64,000 nt of DNA from Chromobacterium sp. ATCC 53434 (GTDB lineage Bacteria > Pseudomonadota > Gammaproteobacteria > Burkholderiales > Chromobacteriaceae). The DNA lies in NCBI RefSeq assembly GCF_002848345.1, contig NZ_CP025429.1, forward strand, positions 1,674,001 to 1,738,000, written 5' to 3'. Of this stretch, positions 19,344 to 29,251 are shown piece after piece. Made by a program: the position numbers and the translations under genes. Position 1 is the stretch's first letter; each line of letters begins with the position of its first letter. Under the pieces are notes generated by a model, which did no database searches, had not been told where the DNA came from, and saw only the letters and a list, made by a program, of their open reading frames with translations.

Positions 19344-19962
19344 ATGCGAGGAATTGTGGTCAGAATCAAGATTTGCGGCATCACCCGGCCCGAGGACGGC
19401 GTCGAGGCGGCCCGGCTGGGCGCCGACGCCATCGGCCTGGTATTTTACGAAAAAAGCCCGCGCAATGTGTCGATAGCCGGCGCGCGCGCGGTGATCGCCG
19501 CGCTGCCGCCCTTCGTCAGCGTGGTGGCCCTGTTCGTCAATCCCGAGCGCGAATGGGTGGACGAAGTGCTGGCCGGCTGCGCGATAGACGTGCTGCAGTT
19601 CCACGGCGAGGAGACGGCCGAGTTCTGCCGCTCCTTCCGCCGGCCCTATCTGAAGGCGGTGCGGGTGAAGCCGGGCGTGGACCTGATGGAGTGGGCGCGC
19701 CGCTACCCGGACGCGCGCGGGCTGCTGACCGACGCCTTCGTCGACGGCGCGCACGGCGGCACCGGCACCACCTTCGACTGGACGCTGTTGCCGGACGATC
19801 TGCCGCTGCCGCTGATCCTGTCCGGGGGGCTGGACGAAAACAACATCATCGAAGCCGTGCGCCGGGTGAAGCCGGCGGCGGTGGACGTCTCCAGCGGAGT
19901 GGAGGCGGGCAAGGGTATCAAAAATGCCGCCAGAATGGCGGCCTTCATATCAGGAGCAAGAC

Positions 19963-19976
<14 letters not shown>
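19344..19976 (+). CDS. trpF: Phosphoribosylanthranilate isomerase
   Basis: 210 residues; Amadori rearrangement of N-(5'-phosphoribosyl)anthranilate in tryptophan synthesis. KICGITR holds the catalytic Cys (residue 11), and [14 protein letters not shown] holds the catalytic Asp and phosphate loop. ATG at 19344; a GTG at 19356 ([10 protein letters not shown]) would give the more usual N-terminus. The 3' end overlaps trpB by 14 bases. A broken copy of its 5' end lies immediately upstream. Confidence 0.95.
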
Positions 19977-21165
<1,189 letters not shown>

Positions 21166-21175
21166 GGGGGCGAGA

Positions 21176-21964
21176 ATGTCACGCATTGCCAACTGTTTTG
21201 CCGAACTTGCGGGCAAGAAGGCCCTGATTCCGTTCATCACCGCCGGCGATCCGAATCCCGGCATGACCGTGTCGCTGATGCACGGTCTGGTGGACGGCGG
21301 CGCCGACATCATCGAGCTGGGCGTACCGTTCTCCGATCCGATGGCCGACGGCCCGGTGATCCAGCGCGCTTCCGAGCGCGCGCTGATCCACAAGGTGGGT
21401 CTGCGCCACGTGCTGGAGATGGTGGCCGAGTTCCGTCGCGACAACGCGAAGACGCCGGTGGTGCTGATGGGCTACCTGAATCCGCTGTGCGCGATGGGCT
21501 ATGTCGAATTCGCCAAGCGGGCCAAGGCCGCCGGCGTGGACGGCGCGCTGACCGTCGACTGCCCGCCGGAAGAGGCCGCGGAGTTGCAGGCCGCGCTGGA
21601 CGCCGAGGGTTTGGATACCGTGTTCCTGGTGGCGCCGACGACGCCGCCGGAGCGGGTGGCGGAAATTGCCCGCCTGGCGCGCGGTTACGTTTATTATGTG
21701 TCGCTGAAGGGCGTGACCGGCGCCGGACATCTGGACATTGATGACGTAGCGCGTAGAATTACTGCCCTCAGACAACAATTGCCGTTGCCGATAGGCGTCG
21801 GTTTTGGCATTCGCGACGCCGCGACCGCCAAGGCCATCGCGGTCACCGCGGACGCGGTGGTGGTCGGCAGCCGGCTGGTACAGGAAATCGAGGCGGCGAC
21901 ACCCGAAACTGCCAGAGAGCAGTTAACTCATCTGGTGGCCGAATTGAAGGCCGCCATCCGCTAG
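21176..21964 (+). CDS. trpA: Tryptophan synthase alpha chain
   Basis: 262 residues; releases indole from indole-3-glycerol phosphate and channels it to TrpB. Catalytic Glu47 ([12 protein letters not shown]) and Asp58 (MADGP) are present, as are the phosphate-binding GVGFGIRD segment and VVGSRLV. A GGGGG-containing site precedes the ATG. Last gene of the trpFBA group. Confidence 0.98.
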   Translation: MSRIANCFAELAGKKALIPFITAGDPNPGMTVSLMHGLVDGGADIIELGVPFSDPMADGPVIQRASERALIHKVGLRHVLEMVAEFRRDNAKTPVVLMGYLNPLCAMGYVEFAKRAKAAGVDGALTVDCPPEEAAELQAALDAEGLDTVFLVAPTTPPERVAEIARLARGYVYYVSLKGVTGAGHLDIDDVARRITALRQQLPLPIGVGFGIRDAATAKAIAVTADAVVVGSRLVQEIEAATPETAREQLTHLVAELKAAIR

Positions 21965-22041
21965 AACATCGACGGGGGCGCAGCGCCCCCGTTGCAATGT
22001 GTCGGGAAACATTCCCGGACACCCAGATTCAAGGAGTCAGC

Positions 22042-22911
22042 ATGAGCTGGTTGAACAAGCTCCTTCCGCCGAAGATCAAGCGCGAGAATCGCGCCGACAA
22101 ACCTTCCGCGGTACCCGAGGGGCTTTGGAGCAAATGCCCGGAGTGCGAAGCGGTGTTGTATTACACCGACTTGGAGAGCAATCTGCAGGTATGTCCCAAG
22201 TGCAGCCACCACCATCCCTTGTCGGCGCGCGAGCGCCTGAACCTGCTGCTGGACGAAGAAGGCCGGCGCGAGGTGGGCGAGGAGGTCAGGCCGGTTGACA
22301 TACTCAAGTTCAAGGACAGCAAGAAGTACCCCGACCGGCTGTCCGCCGCCAAGAGCGACACCGGCGAGGACGACGCGCTGGTGGTGATGCAGGGCAGCAT
22401 CCATTCGCTGCCGGCGGTGGTCGCGGCGTTCGAGTTCAAGTTCATCGGCGGTTCGATGGGTTCGGTGGTCGGAGAGCGCTTCGTGCGGGGCGTGCAGGCC
22501 GCCGTCGAGGCCAAGGCGCCGTTCGTCTGCGTGTCGGCCTCCGGCGGCGCGCGGATGCAGGAGGGCCTGAACTCGCTGATGCAGATGGCCAAGACCAGCG
22601 CCGCGCTGCAGTTGCTGAGCGAGCACAAGCTGCCGTTCATTTCCTTGCTGACCGATCCGACGATGGGCGGCGTGTCGGCCTCCTTCGCCTTCCTCGGCGA
22701 CGTGGTGATGGCCGAGCCGAAGGCGCGCATCGGCTTCGCCGGCGCCCGCGTGATCGAGCAGACCGTGCGCGAGACCTTGCCGGAAGGCTTCCAGCGCGCC
22801 GAGTTCCTGTTGGAAAAGGGCGCGGTGGACATGGTGGTCGACCGGCGCGAGCTGAAGCGCAAGATCGCCGACCTGGTCACGCTGCTGATGCGGGAGCCGG
22901 CCGTCGTCTGA
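22042..22911 (+). CDS. accD: Acetyl-CoA carboxylase carboxyltransferase, beta subunit
   Basis: 289 residues; with AccA transfers the carboxyl group from biotin to acetyl-CoA, the first step of fatty-acid synthesis. The N-terminal zinc ribbon has the four cysteines CPEC and CPKC spaced as in E. coli AccD, followed by the crotonase-like domain with [11 protein letters not shown] and [18 protein letters not shown] lies six bases before the ATG. It follows trpA as in many proteobacteria; folC, the usual next gene, is not in this window. Confidence 0.97.
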   Translation: MSWLNKLLPPKIKRENRADKPSAVPEGLWSKCPECEAVLYYTDLESNLQVCPKCSHHHPLSARERLNLLLDEEGRREVGEEVRPVDILKFKDSKKYPDRLSAAKSDTGEDDALVVMQGSIHSLPAVVAAFEFKFIGGSMGSVVGERFVRGVQAAVEAKAPFVCVSASGGARMQEGLNSLMQMAKTSAALQLLSEHKLPFISLLTDPTMGGVSASFAFLGDVVMAEPKARIGFAGARVIEQTVRETLPEGFQRAEFLLEKGAVDMVVDRRELKRKIADLVTLLMREPAVV

Positions 22912-22935
22912 ACGGCACCGTCCCCGCATTGTTAG

Positions 22936-22960
22936 AAACGCCGCCTTCGGGCGGCGTTTT
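22936..22960. terminator. Terminator shared by accD and the convergent binding-protein gene
   Basis: AAACGCCGCC (22936-22945), TTCG loop, GGCGGCGTTTT (22950-22960). The stem is perfect and has A-run and T-run on the two sides, so it can work in both directions. The convergent gene's stop codon abuts it. Confidence 0.85.
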
Positions 22961-23670
22961 CATTTGGGTCGGCAGCCTTGCAGCGCGCCGTTGAACTGCG
23001 GCAGGAATTGCGGGCCTTCGCGGGCGAGGAAAGCCTTGCCGAAATAGACGCCCATCGGCAGCGTTTCGGCCCGTTCGCTGCGGAGTTCCGCCTGCATGCC
23101 GAGCCGGGCGATCAGCGCGTCTATCGCGTAGCCGTTGCCGAGCACGGCGTCCACCCGCCGTGATTGCAGCATGCGCAGCAACAATTCGCTATTGGCCGGG
23201 GTGGCGGTCAGGTGGTAGCCGCGGTCCCGCAGCCAGCCGTCCATATTGGAACCGTTGAAGGCGCCGATGCGGGCCTGGCGCTTGAAGTCCGGGCTGGACG
23301 GGGACAGCGGGCTGCTTTTCAGCAGGTACCAGCGGCGCTCGTACGGTATCAGGGCGTCGGACAGGACGGCGTAGTCGTCCCGCTCCGCCGATGGCGTGGC
23401 GGCGAAAAAGCCGTCGGCCTGCTGCAGCTGGACCAGTAGTTGCGCGCGGGCCCAGGGCAGGACGTCGACGGTGTAGGGGCGCTGCATCTTGTTCAGCGCG
23501 CAGGCGACGATCTGCACGACCAGGCCGTCGGCATGGCCGTTGTCGCTGCGGGTGAACGATAGCGGGGGCTGCTGGTGGGTGGCGAGCCGGATGGCGTCCG
23601 CGGCGAAAACGCAGGGCGCGGCCAGCAGCAGGCTGGCCAGCAGGAGCTTGTGCGTGAGCGCGTGCGGCAT
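22960..23670 (-). CDS. Periplasmic amino-acid-type solute-binding protein (SBP_bac_3)
   Basis: 236 residues with a signal peptide (MPHALTHKLLLASLLLAAPCVFA, cleavage after about residue 23). The mature protein begins with a type-3 binding-protein pattern (IRLATHQQPPLSFTRSDNGHADG) and continues ALNKMQRPYTVDVLPWARA, FFAATPSAERDDYAV and DAVLGNG. It stands alone, without permease or ATPase genes, like many orphan binding proteins that scavenge solutes or feed sensory systems. Ligand unknown. Confidence 0.8.
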   Translation of the reverse strand: MPHALTHKLLLASLLLAAPCVFAADAIRLATHQQPPLSFTRSDNGHADGLVVQIVACALNKMQRPYTVDVLPWARAQLLVQLQQADGFFAATPSAERDDYAVLSDALIPYERRWYLLKSSPLSPSSPDFKRQARIGAFNGSNMDGWLRDRGYHLTATPANSELLLRMLQSRRVDAVLGNGYAIDALIARLGMQAELRSERAETLPMGVYFGKAFLAREGPQFLPQFNGALQGCRPK

Positions 23671-23776
23671 GGTGCGTTCCGGTTGGCGGGGGAGCCCGGC
23701 TTCTTTTTAACGAAAGAGGACGGCGGCGGATATTACAAGTAATTTCTCGCCGCCCCGTGACGCGCTTCCGGCGCGC

Positions 23777-23929
23777 TCAGTCCGCCTGGGCCAGCGCCTC
23801 CAGCTGCTCCTGCACCTCCATCCATTCCTCCTCGACGGCTTCCAATCGGGAGGCCGTCCCTCTCTGTCGTTTGATGCTGTCGACCAGCTTCAGCCTCTTG
23901 GCGTCGCCGGTTGAACAGAAGGCCTCTGG
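23777..23929 (-). pseudogene. Remnant of the 3' end of an ABC-F (yheS-like) gene
   Basis: On the minus strand the last 50 or so codons before the stop at 23777 match the C-terminus of the intact yheS product encoded at 37218-39113: 26 of 38 residues are identical over the segment running from DAKR to QLEAL, including EEEWMEVQEQLEAL against EEEWMDVQEQLEAL. Upstream of about 23929 the match stops and no ATPase domains follow. The frame is open to an ATG at 24052 but the extra sequence resembles nothing. Divergence shows it is not a recent copy. It lies in the same orientation as yheS, on the far side of the accessory block. Confidence 0.75.
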
Positions 23930-23945
23930 AAGAGCGGTTGAGAGC

Positions 23946-24452
23946 AAGGCTGTGCTTTGGTCATGTGATTGCCGTCCATGGGATCTTGTCCCGGCGGGCA
24001 TGTCGGTTGATCGGCGGCCGACATGGAGGGATTGCATTGATATCGAGGGCATTTTATGGCGTTGTGGCGCCTGTCATCCCTGCGCTCCTGCGTACATGCT
24101 CTTTTTGTAAAAGTTAATGTATTTGTTTCTTTTTATTTTCATTCCCCGTCGGCGCAACAATTATTCATATTCGACGGAACTTTTCATTGGCCTTGTCTGG
24201 TAATTTTCACACGCCCAGTGGATTGTTGGCGACAAATGCACAAATATAGCATTTGAGTTTGTTTTGTCTCAAATATACTCATTTGTAATTTATATCGAGA
24301 TGCTGCCCTAACGCGCTGCCGCGCTATCAGTGCCACGGCTAGCGAGAGCGATGCTTGAAAATTTTCCAGAGCATATAAGTTCGCATGATATCGGCTTTTG
24401 ATGTTGTTAAGTAGTAAAAATCTATGCGTATGTGAATATGGAGAGGGCCAAA
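23946..24452. other. Low-GC intergenic region at the edge of the accessory block
   Basis: About 500 bases without a convincing gene. The base composition changes here from GC-rich to clearly AT-rich (from about 24100 on). The promoter of the following secreted protein gene is presumably near its right end. Short frames are open but none has a good start site or recognisable product. Confidence 0.5.
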
Positions 24453-25625
24453 ATGATAAAGCCAGGAATGAAATCTTCATTGAGTTTCTTGTTAATCGTA
24501 ATAACATCGTTCACATTAAGATCTATTGCTATGGCAGAGAGTGCTGGTGGAGTGCCGGCGGGCGAAATCCCTCATTTTGATAATGTCAAAGATGTTTCAG
24601 TTCCAAGGCCGAAAAGAATCATTGATTTGAGGAACTCTGAGATGAAATCACCTCAGATCCGGAAAATTAGTTTTAGTCCAGATGGCCGGTATCTTGGAAT
24701 TGCAGTGAGCACTGACCGGATAAGGACTGATATTTTAGTGTGGGATCTGAAGAGTAATGGGCTGCAGTCTAGAATTCATTGCCCCTTTGATTATGGTGAT
24801 ATGCCCGATCATGATTTGCTGTGGAGTGCTGATGGGAAAGTAATTTCCTTTGGAGCTAAAAAGCAGTGGGATCCTCTGAGTGGCGATGCTCTGCCGGATA
24901 ATCCAGCAATTGGACGTGGTGCAAGGCTAAATAAGGATGGAAGCAAAATGCTGACTATTGTCGGCATTATTGGTGAGCCATCCTACATTCATGTTTATGA
25001 TACGAAAACCTGGGCGCTGCATCGAATATATGTTGATGGCCTGGCAGTTGTTATGGCTGCTTGGACTACCGATGATAAGATAGTTTCTAGTGCCACTGGC
25101 ACGAGGGAGACATATGGTAAGGCTATTGATGGACATATTGTTCAGTTTAAAGATGCTGCAATCAGATTGCTAGATCCACTGGGTAAGGAAAAGACTAAGA
25201 CCGTATGGTTTTCTGCGGAACCGACAGGTAATCCTATTTCGCCTTTGACTTATGGATTTGCAGTGGGGGCAGCAGGGAAAACTAACTTCGTTACTAATCA
25301 GATTTTCCTAAATACTGGTAGGGTGATTGATGGCGCTACCTTGTCAGTTCGCCGCTACCACTCTTTTGATGAGGGAAATGCCACTCCTGGGGCTTTTGGT
25401 ATGGGCTTTAGCCGGAGTGGTAAATTTCTATATTTGAAAGGATCTTCTTTTCCGAGTGGAAGTGGACGAGTGTTAATTAATAATAGCATTGTGGATGTGG
25501 TGTCAGGAAAACCATTGGTTCAGTTTGGTGGTGGGCTGGATCATATGGGTGATTTGGCCGTTAGTCCAAATGGTGACATTTTGGCTTTAGGTGATGGCTA
25601 TTCCGTCATTCTGTTTGATATTTAA
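24453..25625 (+). CDS. Secreted beta-propeller-like (WD40-type) protein of unknown function
   Basis: 390 residues from the ATG at 24453, chosen because GGAGAGG (24440-24446) precedes it; ATG 24438 and GTG 24432 are alternatives. A signal peptide (SFLLIVITSFTLRSIAMAES) leads to repeated blade-like segments: KISFSPDGRYLGIAVS..DILVWDLKS, LLWSADGKVISFG, GFSRSGKFLYLKG, LAVSPNGDILALGDGYSVILFDI. These resemble WD40/PQQ-type propellers. Codon use is far more AT-rich than the surroundings, suggesting horizontal origin. It is 29 bases upstream of the large type I secretion substrate, and may be co-transcribed with it. Confidence 0.65.
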   Translation: MIKPGMKSSLSFLLIVITSFTLRSIAMAESAGGVPAGEIPHFDNVKDVSVPRPKRIIDLRNSEMKSPQIRKISFSPDGRYLGIAVSTDRIRTDILVWDLKSNGLQSRIHCPFDYGDMPDHDLLWSADGKVISFGAKKQWDPLSGDALPDNPAIGRGARLNKDGSKMLTIVGIIGEPSYIHVYDTKTWALHRIYVDGLAVVMAAWTTDDKIVSSATGTRETYGKAIDGHIVQFKDAAIRLLDPLGKEKTKTVWFSAEPTGNPISPLTYGFAVGAAGKTNFVTNQIFLNTGRVIDGATLSVRRYHSFDEGNATPGAFGMGFSRSGKFLYLKGSSFPSGSGRVLINNSIVDVVSGKPLVQFGGGLDHMGDLAVSPNGDILALGDGYSVILFDI

Positions 25626-25663
25626 TAATAATTTGAAAATTACGGAGTCATTGGATGCCACAA

Positions 25664-25759
25664 TCTGCACCGTCTGCACCGTCTGCACCGTCTGCACCGT
25701 CTGCACCGTCTGCACCGTCTGCACCGTCTGCACCGTCTGAACCGTCTGCACCGTCTGCA
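25664..25759 (+). repeat. 9-bp minisatellite coding for (Pro-Ser-Ala)n
   Basis: The unit CCGTCTGCA is repeated in tandem ten times (one unit has GAA for GCA) after a partial first copy. Because the unit is three codons, gain or loss changes length but not frame. It sits at the extreme N-terminus of the secreted protein. Confidence 0.95.
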
Positions 25760-28127
25760 ACGCTTAGTGATCTATTTGTCGCTGCGGCGGCTACTTATCA
25801 TGATCCTAAAGGCCCTGTTTTAGGCAGTCAGTGGATGAGTATTTCAATGGAGGATATTCTGACTAATAATCCTACATTGGCTGACTCTATGGCGAAAGTC
25901 GGGTTTTATGGCGAAGTAAGCGTGAATCGGGAAACAGGGGAGGTTATAATTGCGGATCGTGGTACAACTAATGCGCAGAACTTAGTTACAGATACAGAGG
26001 TTGCTCTTGATGTATCGCGTGATGCGCAGCCTGTAGCTGATGCCTTTGCACTGGCTGGTTTGGCTGCTGCGATGCAGGACTTAGCTTTGAATGGAGTCGC
26101 AGTAAGCGCGATTTACACTACAGGACACTCTCTGGGTGGCGCTGATGCTCAGGGGCAGGCTGCTTTGTTAAGTAATCTTGGCGCTAGCCCGGATGGTACG
26201 TCAAATTTCCCCGCCGGTGTCCATATCACGAACGTGTCCCTTGATTCTCCCGGGATTGCCAATCTGACTAATTCAGGCACTGGCAGCAACTACACTAGCT
26301 ATAATTTCTCTGCTCAGGGTGACTTGGTTCATTTTTCTGGAGGGAGTGATCTCGCGGGTACAACGGAAGTATCGCTGCCGGTCGGCCCCTCTATGTGGTC
26401 TACCGGCGGCCTCGTCGGCCTGGGGACCGTGGCGGCGTCAAGCGGCGTAGGCACGTTGTTCAGCGGCGCGCTCATTACTGCCGGCTTGGACAACGCCTTG
26501 TCTGCGCATTCCAGTTTGATTCTGTCCAATTCGATTTCGAACACGGCTTTGGGCAATATTCCTATCAGCCAGCTGAATAGCGCGTCGTTATCGGCAAATC
26601 AGATGCAGAATCTATTCTCGACGAGTCAGGATCAATACCAGGCCTTGACGCCGGTTCAGCAGGCTTCTTTGACCAATGCCGCCCCCCCCAATCCTGCCAC
26701 GCCGGTTTATGACACGGCTGGCTATGATCAAAATGGGTATGATCAGAGCGGTTATGATATTTATGGCTTTGATAAGAGCGGAAATCGCAATCCGGCGATT
26801 GCGCAGAATGGCGGGCAAACCAATACCGACACATTTGCCGATGGCTCGGCGGTGAAGGTTGTCATCGCCGCGAATGGATCTTCCGTCGAAACGCTGAATT
26901 CTGCGGACGGCACGGTTTATACTTATAGCCGAGATGCATCCGGAAGCCTTACCAGCATCGTCACGCAAGGTAGCGATGGCACGGTAGTCACCGAAAGCGT
27001 GAATTCGGAAACGGGTGAGTTGACCCAGTCGGATACCCAGAATGGCGCTTTGGTGGAAAGCGGCGATGTCCAAATGGCGGCAGGGAGTGTCACTTCAGCC
27101 ACTGATACGCTTTACTCGCCATCCGGAGCGATATCCTCGACAGACTCTATCGGCAAGTCCTCGGATGGCAGCAGCACGGAAGCGGTTGCCAGCTACGCTG
27201 ATGGCGTGGCTACTGGCCAGGTAACAATTGAGACCGCCAGCAATGGCACGCAGGCAGTCAATGTTTCCGGTACAAACAATAATGTCGACGTCGATGGCGC
27301 GGTCATTACGCTTTCCTCCAATGCGAGCGCAATGATAGGCAGTAGCGCTGACACGATAGATGTCGACGGCAGCGGTGTCAGCGTGACGGCGATGAATGCC
27401 ACGGTCAATCTGTCGGCGGGCGCCGGCCTGAATCTGTCCGGCGGCAGCGATGCCGTCAATATGAGCGGCAGCGGCGATTCGCTGGGCCTGCTGGGCGGCT
27501 CCAATTACACGGTCACCGGCAGCGGCGACACGATCAATACCTGGGGCGGCACCGGGCTGAGCCTGTCGGGCAGCAACGATGCGGTGGGTTTGGGAGGCGG
27601 CGCCGACACGCTGGCCCTGCAGGGCGGCGCCAATATTTCAGTGACCACCAATAGCGCCGCCGGCGATCAGATCAATCTGGCGGCGAAAACGCAGGCGAGC
27701 ATTGCCGGTAGCGGCGATACGCTGCAGGTGAACGGCGCCGGCGTCGGCGTGGCGGCTTCCAACGATACCGTCGATCTGTCGGCGGGCGCGGGCCTGAACC
27801 TGTCCGGCGGCAGCGATGCCGTCAATATGAGCGGCACTGGCGATTCGCTGGGCCTGCTGGGCGGCTCCAACTACTCGGTCACCGGCAGCGGCGACACGAT
27901 CAATACCTGGGGCGGTACCGGGCTGAGCCTGTCGGGCAGCAACGATGCGGTGGGTCTGGGCGGCGGTGCCGATACGCTGGGGCTACAAGGCGGCACCAAT
28001 ATCGCGGTGACCACCAATAGCGCGGCCGGCGACCAGATCAATCTGGCGGCGAATACGCAGGCGAGCATTGCCGGCAGCGGCGATACGCTGCAAGTGAACG
28101 GTGCCGGCGTCAGCGTGACGGCTGCTA

Positions 28128-28154
28128 TTAATCCGGCAGTAATAATCCGTACAG
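28128..28154 (+). repeat. Left terminal inverted repeat of the IS630-family element
   Basis: Starts TTAATCCGGCAGT and ends CCGTACAG; pairs with the right repeat at 29223-29249 with four mismatches in the middle. Confidence 0.9.
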
Positions 28155-28170
28155 ATTGTATACTTCCGGC

Positions 28171-29217
28171 ATGGAAAAAATCGATGTGCGCAAGCTTGAA
28201 CTGGCCGCCCGTGAGCAGCTGAGGCGTACCGCTATCCGGATGTACAAGCGAGGCCGGTCTCAAGCCAGTATTGCCGAAGAACTCGGGCTGCGCCGCCCCA
28301 CCATTTCCGCCTGGGTGGTGCGTGAGGCAGCACTAGGTGCGCAGGGATTCAAAGAACAGAAGCGCGGTCGCGCCGAAGGCACCGGCCGTCGGCTGACCGA
28401 GGCGCAGGAAGCCCGGATCAAGCAGGACATCGTGGATCGCACGCCAGACCAGATGAAGCTGAGGTTTGCCCTGTGGAGTGCTCAGGCGGTCAAGGCTGTA
28501 ATCAAGCAGATGTTTCTGATCGATCTGCCGATCCGTACTGTCCGTCTGTACTTGGCCCGCTGGGGCTTTACGCCGCAGCGCCCGCTCAAACGCGCTTATG
28601 AGCAGCGACCGGCAGCAGTCGAGAAATGGCTCAAGGAGGAATACCCGGCTATCGTCGCGCGTGCCAAAGCGGAAATGGCTGAAATCAGCTGGGGCGACGA
28701 ATCGGCGGTGTCGAGTGTTGAGCACTTTCCGCGTGGCTACGCCCCAAAAGGCCAAACCCCAGTTCTGGTGTTATCCCAATCGAAAAGAGCGCGCATCAAC
28801 TTGATTTCGGCCATTACCAACCAAGGCAAGATGCGCTTCATGCTGTACCGGGAGACCTTGACGGCCCGGGTGCTGATCAAGTTTCTGATGCGGCTGATCC
28901 GTGATGCTGGCGGCAAGAAGGTGTTCTTGATCCTCGACAACTTGCGCGTGCATCACAGCAAGCTGGTGCAAGCATGGTTGGAGGAGGAAGAGAACAAGAA
29001 GGCGATTGAGTTGTTCTTCCTGCCCAGCTACTCACCGGAACTGAACCCGGATGAATACTTGAACGGCGACCTGAAGGCCAGAATGAGCGCAGGTGAGCCG
29101 GTTCGATCAGACGGTCAACTTCAAGGGAAAGTGCTGTCCCATTTACGCTCATTGCAGAAGCAGCCGGCCAGAATCCGGTCGTACTTCCGGCATGAAAAAA
29201 TCCGCTACGCGGCATGA
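28171..29217 (+). CDS. IS630-family DDE transposase
   Basis: 348 residues from the ATG at 28171. An N-terminal helix-turn-helix region (MYKRGRSQASIAEELGLRR, about 22-40, and the following helix) binds the ends; the catalytic acidic residues lie in ISWGDESAV, FLILDNLRVHHS and YSPELNPDEYLNGDLK (the last giving the E/D of the triad). The gene is full length without frameshift, so the element may still be active. An upstream in-frame ATG at 28156 is within the left end and less likely. Confidence 0.93.
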   Translation: MEKIDVRKLELAAREQLRRTAIRMYKRGRSQASIAEELGLRRPTISAWVVREAALGAQGFKEQKRGRAEGTGRRLTEAQEARIKQDIVDRTPDQMKLRFALWSAQAVKAVIKQMFLIDLPIRTVRLYLARWGFTPQRPLKRAYEQRPAAVEKWLKEEYPAIVARAKAEMAEISWGDESAVSSVEHFPRGYAPKGQTPVLVLSQSKRARINLISAITNQGKMRFMLYRETLTARVLIKFLMRLIRDAGGKKVFLILDNLRVHHSKLVQAWLEEEENKKAIELFFLPSYSPELNPDEYLNGDLKARMSAGEPVRSDGQLQGKVLSHLRSLQKQPARIRSYFRHEKIRYAA

Positions 29218-29222
29218 GCTTT

Positions 29223-29249
29223 CTGTACGGTATTTGACTGCCGGATTAA
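29223..29249 (-). repeat. Right terminal inverted repeat of the IS630-family element
   Basis: Reads TTAATCCGGCAGT from the outer end on the minus strand and CCGTACAG at its inner end; counterpart of the left repeat. The TA target duplicate follows at 29250-29251. Confidence 0.9.
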
Positions 29250-29251
29250 TA

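Larger units (their letters stand above)
25655..28222 (+). pseudogene. 5' part of a large type I-secreted lipase/repeat/protease protein, cut by an IS630 element
   Basis: The frame runs 855 codons and ends inside the insertion element. It has no N-terminal signal peptide. Visible parts: a (Pro-Ser-Ala)n tract (residues 4-35), a lipase-like alpha/beta-hydrolase region with TTGHSLGGADAQ (nucleophile Ser159), an earlier DRGT like the FRGT oxyanion element of class-3 lipases, and LDSPG plus QGDLVHFSGG that may carry the Asp; then NGYDQSGYDIYGFDKSG repeats, and from about residue 580 glycine/aspartate-rich repeats. True coding stops at 28127; the last 32 codons read into the element. Base composition changes within the gene near 26380: AT-rich before, GC-rich after. 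CGGAG precedes the ATG. Type I exporter genes follow downstream. Confidence 0.85.
28128..29249 (+). mobile_element. IS630-family insertion sequence, 1122 bp
   Basis: Bounded by imperfect 27-bp terminal inverted repeats starting TTAATCCGGCAGT (28128-28154 and 29249-29223; 23 of 27 bases match, with CCGTACAG at the inner ends). It is flanked by a duplicated TA (28126-28127 and 29250-29251), the target duplication used by IS630/Tc1-type elements. It carries one transposase gene. Removing the element and one TA restores an uninterrupted frame across the host gene and the exact 366-bp repeat spacing. Confidence 0.95.

Noticed and set aside
23946..24452. Short open frames in the low-GC gap before the propeller gene
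   Set aside because: All are short, lack ribosome binding sites and have no recognisable product.
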